A stretch of 10,626 nucleotides of DNA from assembly GCA_004295885.1 (NCBI GenBank), contig SEDG01000081.1:1-10626 (forward strand). Reading direction: 5' to 3'. Source of the stretch: Pedobacter sp. Its GTDB lineage: Bacteria > Bacteroidota > Bacteroidia > Sphingobacteriales > Sphingobacteriaceae. Made by a program: the position numbers and the translations under genes. Under the pieces are notes generated by a model, which saw nothing but the letters and a program-made list of their open reading frames with translations, was not told the DNA's origin and made no database searches. This document shows, piece after piece, positions 1 through 7,115 of the stretch (positions are counted from its first letter, which is position 1; each line of letters opens with the position of its first letter).

Positions 1-183
1 AAGACAGGGAAAATTGTAACTGAGCAAAATGCAGCGCAATGGAATGGTAAAGAAATAGATGGCGGTGCGGCCACTGCATTGGGTTTAACACTTAATCCTA
101 ATAAAACTTTGTCTAAATTAACCTTAACAACATTGTGTAATGATGTGGTTATAGGGCTTATGGGAATTAGTTTACAACGATAA
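1..183 (+). CDS. C-terminal end of an unidentified protein (possibly a secreted carbohydrate-active enzyme), 5' partial
   Basis: An open frame runs from the first base through 60 codons to a TAA at 181-183. The visible tail contains WNGKEIDGGAA, then alternating hydrophobic/polar stretches such as KTLSKLTLTTL and NDVVIGLMGISLQR. This pattern suggests the last strands of a beta-sandwich module of the kind that ends many secreted glycoside hydrolases of Bacteroidota. I cannot name the family from 60 residues. The stop codon lies one base before the ATG of the HTCS gene, so the two are almost certainly co-transcribed and perhaps translationally coupled. That context fits an enzyme of the same glycan locus, but enzyme identity and substrate are inference only. 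The coding frame itself is well supported by the clean ending and the tight junction with the next gene. Confidence 0.65.
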   Translation, partial: KTGKIVTEQNAAQWNGKEIDGGAATALGLTLNPNKTLSKLTLTTLCNDVVIGLMGISLQR

Positions 184-184
184 A

Positions 185-3100
185 ATGCAAGTGATTGAGT
201 ACAGGTGCTTTAAGTTTTTAGTTTGGAAATTGTTTCTGAGTTTATTTCTTGTCTGTTCCTTTTTCTCTTTAAAAGCCCAACTAAATGCGAGTATAACACA
301 CTATGCAACTGCAGATGGACTATCACATGCTGGCGTATTGTGTATGTTAAAGGACAGGGATGGATTTATGTGGTTTGGTACTTTTGATGGTATTAACCGA
401 TTTGATGGACACAACTTCGTAACTTATAAAAGTAAACCAGGAGACAACTCTAACTTAAAAAGCAATAAGATTAGAAACATCGTTGAGGATAAACAAGGTT
501 ATTTATGGGTAGAAACCTACGATAGTAAAATTTATCGTTTCGATAAAAAAACAGAACAATTTACTCCTGTGTCTGAAGGGAAATTTAAAAATCTTTTCAG
601 CGATCAGCTAGTCATTAATAGAATCGTTGCTGACGATAAAAACGGTGTTTGGCTAATGAGCGAGAATCACGGGCTTTTTTATGCTAGCGAAGATGAAGCC
701 AAACAGCCTACTGTAGTTCATTATTCGAAAGGTAAAAATAAAGCTACAGGTCTTTCTGGGAATGTTATCCAGTTTTTTCAAAAAGATAATTTAGGAAACA
801 TTTGGATTGGCTCTGAGGGTGGTCTAGATTGCTTACACCGAAATAAAAAGAATGTTTACGAAGTAACTAAATTTAATCAGCAAGATGCGCAACTGCTAAC
901 CTCTGTTTCGTTTACAGCCGCAGGTAAGAGTGATAAAAAACTTTATTTTGGTACAGCCAATGGAAAATTGTTGACTTACGATGCAACTAGAAAGACATTT
1001 GATGTTAAACAAATAGCGACAAGTACCAGTTTAAATGCCATTTGTTATGCAAGTTCTGGTTTGCTTTATATTTCTACTTCTAATAAAGGCTTGTTAACCT
1101 ATAACCCGAATACTCTTAGTTTAACGTTTCCCTCGCAAAATACAAACGCTAATTATTTGTCTCTTTATGAAGATAAGTTGGGCCAAATATGGATTGAGCC
1201 AACTGAATCGGGTATCGTAAAATACAACCCAAAAACAGGTTTGTTTAAGCAGTTTTTTCAAAAGGTAGACTTGGCCAGTTCATCCAGAGGTTATGAAGTT
1301 TTAACTGATGTAAATGGGGTTTTATGGGCAAGAATGAAGGGTGGGGGATTTGGCTATTACAACCCAATAGCAGATGAGATTAATTATTTTTATGACAAAC
1401 CTGGTTCTGTAGAACAAAAATTTTCGAATATCATTAATAGTTTTTTAAGTGACAATACTGGCGTTCTTTGGTTATGTGCCAGAGATGGGGGGATAAATAA
1501 AATTGTATTGCTAAAGGATAAATTCAATTATAGAAAACTCACTAATAATCCACAAGCTCGTGGTGAAAATGAAGTGAGAGCCACAATGAAAGACTCAAAA
1601 GACCGATTATGGATTTGTACAAAGGATGGTAAAATCCATGTACTTGAGAAGGGAAAGGAAATTTCGCTATTCAGGTCGCCAATAATAGATCAAATTGGTC
1701 TTATTTATACAATTTTAGAAGACAGTAAAGGAAATATTTGGCTCGGTACAAAAGGTAATGGGCTATTTAAAGCCACCCCAGATGATGCCGCCAAGAAGTT
1801 CTATTCCTTAAAACACTTTAAAAACAATATAAACGATGTTGCCAGTTTAAGCAACGATATGGTTTATTCTATTATTGAAGACAAAAAAGGACGTATTTGG
1901 ATTGGAACATTTGGTGGGGGAATAAATCTATTTACTGTTTCTGCCAGGCGCGAAGAATTTAAAAATTACACGAACACTTTTAAAAACTACCCTTTTTCTT
2001 GGGCAAAGGTAGTCCGCCATTTAGGTGAGGATGATAACGGACGCATATGGATAGCAACAAGTAATGGACTTTTGATTTTTGACCCTAACAAGGCGGGTAA
2101 TTCTCAATTTTACGCTTATAGAAAAATTCAGAATGATAAATACAGTCTTGGTAATAATAGTGTTCAGCATATCTATAAAGATAATCATGGCACCATGTGG
2201 TTGGCCACTTTTGGTGGAGGTTTAAATAGAGCGATAGTTGATAAAAAAGATGTAAACAGAATTGCTTTCGAAGCCTTTACGATTGAAAATGGATTGTCGA
2301 ACGATGTTGTGTTAAGCATAACTGGAGATAAACAGCATAATTTATGGGTAGCAACAGAAAGTGGACTCTCTAGATTTAATCCTGCTCAAAAAAGCTTCAA
2401 AAATTTTGATGCTTTTGATGGTTTGTCAAAAGGCGGTTTTTCTGAATCTGCTGCTTTTACAGCGAAAGATGGATTAGTGTATTTCGGCTGTATTGACGGC
2501 TATATTTCCTTTAATCCGCTTGCCATTAGCGAGAAGAGAGGATTAGCTCAAATGGCGTTAACCCGTATTCAATTATATTACAAAGATATTTTGCCAGGTG
2601 CTGAGGGATCTCCTCTGAAGGAATCTATCAATGAAACATCGTCTCTTGTATTAAATTATGATCAAAACGTAATCAGTTTAGATTATGCAGTGTTAGATTA
2701 TCGCTCTGCAAATAAAATAAATTATGCTTACAAGTTAGATGGTTTTGATAAAAGCTGGCACATCGTTAACGATCAACGAAAAGCTACTTACACTAATATT
2801 CCGCCTGGAGAATATACTTTTAGGGTTAGAGCAGTTAACCATGATCTTTTTAGTAAAGTACCCGAAAAAAGCCTTAAAATAAAGGTGAAGCCACCATTTT
2901 ATCGTACTACTTTAGCCTACCTTTTATATTTTGTGTTAGCAATTTTAGCCATAATTATGGCAAGGCGGATAATTATTACCATGATTAGGCTGAGGAATAA
3001 AGTGTTGGTAGAACAAAAATTAACTGAAGTGAAACTTTCTTTTTTCACTAATATATCTCATGAACTAAGAACACCTTTAACACTAATTGTAAGTCCACTC

Positions 3101-4609
3101 GAAGAAATATCGAAAAACGAAGAGCTATCCACAAAGGGAATAGAATATCTTAAAATTGTAAACAGAAATACAAATCGGATGATAAGATTCATCAATCAAT
3201 TGCTCGATTTCAGGAAAATACAAAGTGGAAAAGTACAAATGTCGGTAACGCGGGTTGATATTTTGGCTCTTGCTAAATCTATTGGATCTTATTTTACAGC
3301 GACGGCAAGTGAAAAAAATATTTCCTTTAATATTTTATCCAATAATGAGCAGGTGTTTGCTTGGGTTGATGAGGAGAAGATAGATATCATCATTTATAAT
3401 TTATTGTCTAATGCCTTTAAATTTACGCCGGCGAACAAAGAAATTACCATAACGGTCAATTACGTTGACGGGTCTGAAGATGTTGAAGTTAAGGTGACTG
3501 ACCGAGGGCAGGGTGTGCCAATCGATAAACTGGAGGAGATTTTTGAAATTTATTATGAAGGAACTCCTTCGGGTGAAGGTCACTTAAAAGGAACTGGCAT
3601 TGGTTTACCTTTGGCCAGAGGTTTGGCGCTAAATCACAATGGAAAACTTTGGGCTCAAAATAACGCAATGGAAGGAATGACATTTACCTTGTTTCTAAAA
3701 GGTGGTTTATCTCATTTCGACCCATCGTCTGTAAATAATTCTCCTAAAGTAGGGCTTATTGATCAAGCGGAAATTCCTCAATTTGTTGATAACCAAGCTA
3801 TAGTTAAAGAAAAAATTACTACCGCTAACGGTCCACAGTTACTTATTGTTGAGGATAACCCAGACCTAAGAGGTTTCTTAGAAATAAAATTAAACGGACT
3901 TTACAGGGTGGTGAGCGCTAATGATGGGGTAGAAGGTTTGGCATTAGCTAAAGCTTTATTACCAGATTTAATAATTAGTGATGTGATGATGCCACGTATG
4001 GATGGTATCCAAATGCTTGATCATTTGAGAAATGACGAAGCAACAAGCCATATTCCAGTGATCATGCTGACGGCTAAATCTTCTATCGAAAGCCAAATAG
4101 AAGGATTAAAGTATGGGGCAGATATTTACCTCACAAAGCCTTTTCACACAGACTTTTTACTGGCATCGATCAATAACCTTATCACCTCAAGAAAAAAGAT
4201 TGTTGAGCGCTTGGTTGAAGGACAGGAAAAACGAATACTGAACCTAGAACCAAGTGAAATAATCATCACTTCTAAAGATGAGGCATTTTTAAAACAAGTA
4301 ATTCAGATTGTAGAAGAAGGGATGAAAGACCCAGACTATAACATCGATGATGTGGCTGCTGCAATAGGAATGGGAAGGTCTACCTTCTATAAAAAACTCA
4401 AAAGCCTTTCGTCGCTTAGCCCTGTAGAGTTTGTAAGGGATATGCGATTAAAGCGTAGTCGCCAATTACTGGATAGCGGATCTTATACCGTTTCAGAAGC
4501 TGGCTACCAATCTGGATTTAATAGTCTGCCTTATTTTAGTACTTGCTTTAAAGAAAAATATAAAGTATCGCCATCGGCATATCTAAAAGAAGTTAAATCT
4601 TCTGAATAG
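185..4609 (+). CDS. Hybrid two-component system (HTCS) sensor/regulator, SusC/D-locus type
   Basis: This single-chain sensor kinase and transcription factor is predicted to sense a glycan fragment in the periplasm and activate the neighbouring PUL. Domains in order: signal peptide or first membrane segment (about 11-31, ending SLKA); a long beta-propeller region with a dozen or more Reg_prop repeats (about 40-790, for example DRDGFMWFGTFDG at 57-69); a Y_Y_Y domain (about 828-903); a membrane helix (about 908-926); HisKA with the H-box SHELRTPL and phospho-acceptor His959; HATPase_c with N-box NLLSNAFKF (1072-1080), G1 DRGQG (1106-1110) and G2 GTGIGLPL (1136-1143); a receiver with acidic pair E1223/D1224, phospho-acceptor Asp1266 in SDVMMPRMDG, Thr1296 and Lys1318; and a C-terminal AraC-type double helix-turn-helix (about 1360-1474). 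All key catalytic residues are present and the length is normal for the family. ATG 185 is the only methionine ahead of the signal peptide. The gene appears to lack its own promoter and is probably read from upstream. Confidence 0.97.
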   Translation: MQVIEYRCFKFLVWKLFLSLFLVCSFFSLKAQLNASITHYATADGLSHAGVLCMLKDRDGFMWFGTFDGINRFDGHNFVTYKSKPGDNSNLKSNKIRNIVEDKQGYLWVETYDSKIYRFDKKTEQFTPVSEGKFKNLFSDQLVINRIVADDKNGVWLMSENHGLFYASEDEAKQPTVVHYSKGKNKATGLSGNVIQFFQKDNLGNIWIGSEGGLDCLHRNKKNVYEVTKFNQQDAQLLTSVSFTAAGKSDKKLYFGTANGKLLTYDATRKTFDVKQIATSTSLNAICYASSGLLYISTSNKGLLTYNPNTLSLTFPSQNTNANYLSLYEDKLGQIWIEPTESGIVKYNPKTGLFKQFFQKVDLASSSRGYEVLTDVNGVLWARMKGGGFGYYNPIADEINYFYDKPGSVEQKFSNIINSFLSDNTGVLWLCARDGGINKIVLLKDKFNYRKLTNNPQARGENEVRATMKDSKDRLWICTKDGKIHVLEKGKEISLFRSPIIDQIGLIYTILEDSKGNIWLGTKGNGLFKATPDDAAKKFYSLKHFKNNINDVASLSNDMVYSIIEDKKGRIWIGTFGGGINLFTVSARREEFKNYTNTFKNYPFSWAKVVRHLGEDDNGRIWIATSNGLLIFDPNKAGNSQFYAYRKIQNDKYSLGNNSVQHIYKDNHGTMWLATFGGGLNRAIVDKKDVNRIAFEAFTIENGLSNDVVLSITGDKQHNLWVATESGLSRFNPAQKSFKNFDAFDGLSKGGFSESAAFTAKDGLVYFGCIDGYISFNPLAISEKRGLAQMALTRIQLYYKDILPGAEGSPLKESINETSSLVLNYDQNVISLDYAVLDYRSANKINYAYKLDGFDKSWHIVNDQRKATYTNIPPGEYTFRVRAVNHDLFSKVPEKSLKIKVKPPFYRTTLAYLLYFVLAILAIIMARRIIITMIRLRNKVLVEQKLTEVKLSFFTNISHELRTPLTLIVSPLEEISKNEELSTKGIEYLKIVNRNTNRMIRFINQLLDFRKIQSGKVQMSVTRVDILALAKSIGSYFTATASEKNISFNILSNNEQVFAWVDEEKIDIIIYNLLSNAFKFTPANKEITITVNYVDGSEDVEVKVTDRGQGVPIDKLEEIFEIYYEGTPSGEGHLKGTGIGLPLARGLALNHNGKLWAQNNAMEGMTFTLFLKGGLSHFDPSSVNNSPKVGLIDQAEIPQFVDNQAIVKEKITTANGPQLLIVEDNPDLRGFLEIKLNGLYRVVSANDGVEGLALAKALLPDLIISDVMMPRMDGIQMLDHLRNDEATSHIPVIMLTAKSSIESQIEGLKYGADIYLTKPFHTDFLLASINNLITSRKKIVERLVEGQEKRILNLEPSEIIITSKDEAFLKQVIQIVEEGMKDPDYNIDDVAAAIGMGRSTFYKKLKSLSSLSPVEFVRDMRLKRSRQLLDSGSYTVSEAGYQSGFNSLPYFSTCFKEKYKVSPSAYLKEVKSSE

Positions 4610-4656
4610 AAAGTCCAATATGCTCCTAATTATCTCTGAATCTGTCTTTTTTTTCT

Positions 4657-4698
4657 CAATTTTTGAAAGCATTTAACCAATTATTGAAAGTGATTTAT
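4657..4698 (+). repeat. Tandem 21-bp direct repeat, candidate HTCS operator
   Basis: Two adjacent copies (4657-4677 and 4678-4698) share the core CAATT(T/A)TTGAAAG, 12 of 13 bases identical, and about 15 of 21 bases overall by eye. The period is exactly 21 bp, two helical turns, so both copies present the same DNA face. AraC-family regulators such as AraC bind tandem half-sites about 21 bp apart, and the HTCS encoded just upstream ends in an AraC-type domain. The second copy ends about 12 bp before a TAnnTTTG-like -7 box, where an activator would touch RNA polymerase. The repeat is seen directly; its role as operator is inference. Confidence 0.6.
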
Positions 4699-4718
4699 CT
4701 GCTTTAGAGATAGATTTG
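4684..4718 (+). promoter_or_regulatory. Candidate Bacteroidota sigma-ABfr promoter for the FAS1-SusC-SusD operon
   Basis: TAGATTTG at 4711-4718 matches the Bacteroidota -7 consensus TAnnTTTG exactly. The nearest upstream TTG (4684-4686) is 24 bases away, longer than the usual spacing for the -33 element. A weak -33 would fit a promoter that depends on an activator bound to the direct repeats overlapping it. Transcription would start near 4724 and leave a leader of about 80 nt. This is the only promoter-sized gap before three closely packed genes. The short consensus can occur by chance in AT-rich DNA. Confidence 0.45.
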
Positions 4719-4746
4719 TCTAAACAAAAAACCAAACTATAAACCA

Positions 4747-4789
4747 ATTGAGTAAGCGTAAGAGAATTTTTCTCTGTCGGCTATTCAAT
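4747..4789 (+). promoter_or_regulatory. Leader hairpin just upstream of the FAS1 gene
   Basis: The inner stem AGAGAA/TTCTCT (4761-4766 with 4770-4775) is a perfect 6-bp inverted repeat around a TTT loop. It is enclosed by an outer 8-bp stem, 4747-4754 with 4782-4789, with one G-U wobble in RNA. An internal loop of about 6 nt per side separates the two stems. The structure would lie in the 5' leader and ends 16 bases before the ATG at 4806. No T-run follows, so it does not look like an intrinsic terminator. It could stabilise the message, affect ribosome access or be a target for a small RNA; function is inference. Confidence 0.4.
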
Positions 4790-4805
4790 AAATACTAACC
4801 AAAGT

Positions 4806-7091
4806 ATGAACAGACTGTTTACTGGTTCTTGTTGTATTCTCTTGTTTTTAGGAATACTAACTGGATGCCAAAAGAAAGAATTTGATTCCTTTTATGAACG
4901 CCCCGAAGGATTGGGTGCTCCAATTTATCAACAACTAGAAGCTCGGGGAAATTTCAAACACTTAACTGCAGTTATCACTAAAGCAGGTTATAAAGATATT
5001 TTGTCTAAAACTGGCTGGTGGACTTTCTTTGCGCCAAACGATGCGGCTTTTGAAATATTCTTTAAAGAGCAAAACATTTCTGGCACTGCAGATATAAGCG
5101 ATTCCTTGGCAACTTCCATCGTTAAATATGCATTGGTTTATAATGCTTATAGAAAAGACCAGTTAAGTACTTATCAAACAAGCGGAAATACAGATGCGGG
5201 AAACAATTTGGCATTCAAAAGAAAAACGGCTTATTACGATTGGGTTCAACAAAAAGGAGATAGTGAGCATAGCAAGGTTATTGCAACAAATAGAAATGTG
5301 CAAAGCAGAAGAAGTGGAAGTATTAACGTTAATGTTTCTGCTTATGTAGATGGTGATAACAACAATAAATATATTCCATATTTTACCGAAACATTTACTG
5401 CAGGTGGTTTTGGCGCTGGTGATTACAAACAGTTTTATCCAAACTCTACATTTACTGGTTTTAATGTGGCATCTGCAGCTGTAGTTAACAAAGATATTGC
5501 TGCAGAAAATGGAATGATCCATGAAGTAGATAGAGTAATACTTCCGTTAAAAAGTTTAGATCAATATATTGCTTCTAATGCAGATTATAGTGAGTTTAGA
5601 AATCTGCTGGATTCACTGAAATACTATACTTCAAATGCGTACCAAACCCATAGAAATTTTGTAGCTACAGGCTTTGCTGATTCTGTTTATGTAAAAGGTT
5701 ATAATGGGCAGCTGGCATTTTCACCAAATAGCGAGAATTATCAAACACCAGGACTAAACGCCTACATCGCTAACGAATCGCAAAAATCTAGCTGGACCAT
5801 GATGGTGCCAACTAATGATGCCTTTAGAGCTTATAGAAAAAAGATTTTGGCTAAGTATGGTAATTCATTCTTTAAAACAGCACCATCAAGTGTGGTTATC
5901 GATTTTATTAACTCGCACATGTGGCCAACCACTTTATGGCCTAGCAAATTTACAGAAGGACAGAATTATCAGCTGGAAACTACCACATTAAATATTTCTA
6001 ACGCAGTTGATAAAAAACTGTTGAGTAATGGAATTTTCTATGGGGTTAATCAAGCTCAGTATGCCAACGTATTTAGAACCGTTTATGGCGTTCCTTATCT
6101 GGATCCAGCTACAAGTTTAACATTATTAGGTTATGCAGACGGCGGAACAGGAATTAAAGTTTACACCACCCAACCAAACGTTAGACAAACACTTTTGGTA
6201 ATGCCAGATGCAGTACTAACAGCGGCTGGCTATCGATATAATGAGTCTAGTGCAAGTAATACTGCTACCGCTTGGGGATACAGAACCTCGCCAACTGGTA
6301 GTTATTCTCACAATACAATCTACAAGGATAACATTTTTAGACTCTTGAAATCAGGCGTATTAATTACACCAACAGCCGAGTTAACCAGTTTTGCTGGCAC
6401 TGGCATTTTAGAATCGCAAAGCGGAGATTATATCAAATACAACAATGGTAAGATACAAACCAGTGGAACAGTAGATTCTGGGGTCGATATTAACATTACA
6501 AAAACAGACAACACCTCGGTTAACGGGATAGTTTATTACGTAGATGCTATTTTATCTTTTACTGATAAAAATGTAGGTCAGCATATAGAAAATCTATCAG
6601 TTTCATCTCCTATCAATTTTGGTTCATTTTATTGGTATGTGCTTAATTCATCTATCTATAACAAAACCACTAAGGCAATATCGGGTGTAAACACGGGTAT
6701 AGATAATAAATACACGATTTTCATTCCAGATAATGCAGCTATTAGTCAAGCAATTAAAGATGGGTTATTACCAGGCAACAAAACTACAGGAGCTTTGCCA
6801 ACTGCAGCGCCAACGAGTGAAGCTGATAAAGATTTAGTTCGTCGCTTTATTTTGTATCATATCATCAACGGCGAATCTGTAGCTACTGACGGCAAAAAAT
6901 CAGATAACTACCTAACGTTATTACAGACTGAAACAGGAGATAATACATTGTTAACCGTTGTAAATCAACCTAATAATGTTGTGGTAACTGATAGAATGGG
7001 GCGGGCTTCGGTTTTAAAAATAGCTTTTAGCAACCAATTGTCTAACCGCACAATTATCCACTCTATTGGTAACTATCTCAAATACAAATAA
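4806..7091 (+). CDS. Multi-domain fasciclin (FAS1) lipoprotein, first gene of the SusCD operon
   Basis: The protein starts with a lipoprotein signal: a hydrophobic stretch at 9-20 and lipobox LTGC with Cys21, followed by QKKE, a charged start compatible with export to the cell surface in Bacteroidota. About four FAS1-like modules follow. The first conserved strand of each reads TFFAPNDAAF (73-82), TMMVPTNDAF (331-340), TLLVMPD (462-468) and YTIFIPDNAA (636-645). The closing motifs read NGMIHEVDRVILP (235-247), NGIFYGVNQA (408-417), NGIVYYVDAI (573-582) and RTIIHSIGNYL (748-758). Modules 1, 2 and 4 are fairly clear; module 3 is divergent. Module 1 is expanded and module 2 compact. FAS1 domains generally mediate adhesion or ligand binding. 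Here, 24 bp before SusC, a surface accessory that binds glycan or interacts with SusC/SusD is plausible, but no ligand can be read from the sequence. No SD site is evident at the ATG, as is normal in this phylum. Confidence 0.88.
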   Translation: MNRLFTGSCCILLFLGILTGCQKKEFDSFYERPEGLGAPIYQQLEARGNFKHLTAVITKAGYKDILSKTGWWTFFAPNDAAFEIFFKEQNISGTADISDSLATSIVKYALVYNAYRKDQLSTYQTSGNTDAGNNLAFKRKTAYYDWVQQKGDSEHSKVIATNRNVQSRRSGSINVNVSAYVDGDNNNKYIPYFTETFTAGGFGAGDYKQFYPNSTFTGFNVASAAVVNKDIAAENGMIHEVDRVILPLKSLDQYIASNADYSEFRNLLDSLKYYTSNAYQTHRNFVATGFADSVYVKGYNGQLAFSPNSENYQTPGLNAYIANESQKSSWTMMVPTNDAFRAYRKKILAKYGNSFFKTAPSSVVIDFINSHMWPTTLWPSKFTEGQNYQLETTTLNISNAVDKKLLSNGIFYGVNQAQYANVFRTVYGVPYLDPATSLTLLGYADGGTGIKVYTTQPNVRQTLLVMPDAVLTAAGYRYNESSASNTATAWGYRTSPTGSYSHNTIYKDNIFRLLKSGVLITPTAELTSFAGTGILESQSGDYIKYNNGKIQTSGTVDSGVDINITKTDNTSVNGIVYYVDAILSFTDKNVGQHIENLSVSSPINFGSFYWYVLNSSIYNKTTKAISGVNTGIDNKYTIFIPDNAAISQAIKDGLLPGNKTTGALPTAAPTSEADKDLVRRFILYHIINGESVATDGKKSDNYLTLLQTETGDNTLLTVVNQPNNVVVTDRMGRASVLKIAFSNQLSNRTIIHSIGNYLKYK

Positions 7092-7115
7092 TAAAATTAG
7101 CTAGGCTTAGTATAT

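Noticed and set aside
3401..3683. Two short minus-strand open frames
   Set aside because: They are antisense to the strongly conserved histidine kinase ATPase region of the HTCS and have no recognisable features.
4647..4654. Run of eight T after the HTCS stop, possible intrinsic terminator
   Set aside because: No convincing GC-containing stem precedes the run, so termination here is not supported.
5163..5522. 119-codon open frame on the minus strand
   Set aside because: It lies entirely inside the FAS1 lipoprotein gene, is rich in Cys, Ile and Ser in a way typical of antisense reading, and shows no domain or start signal.
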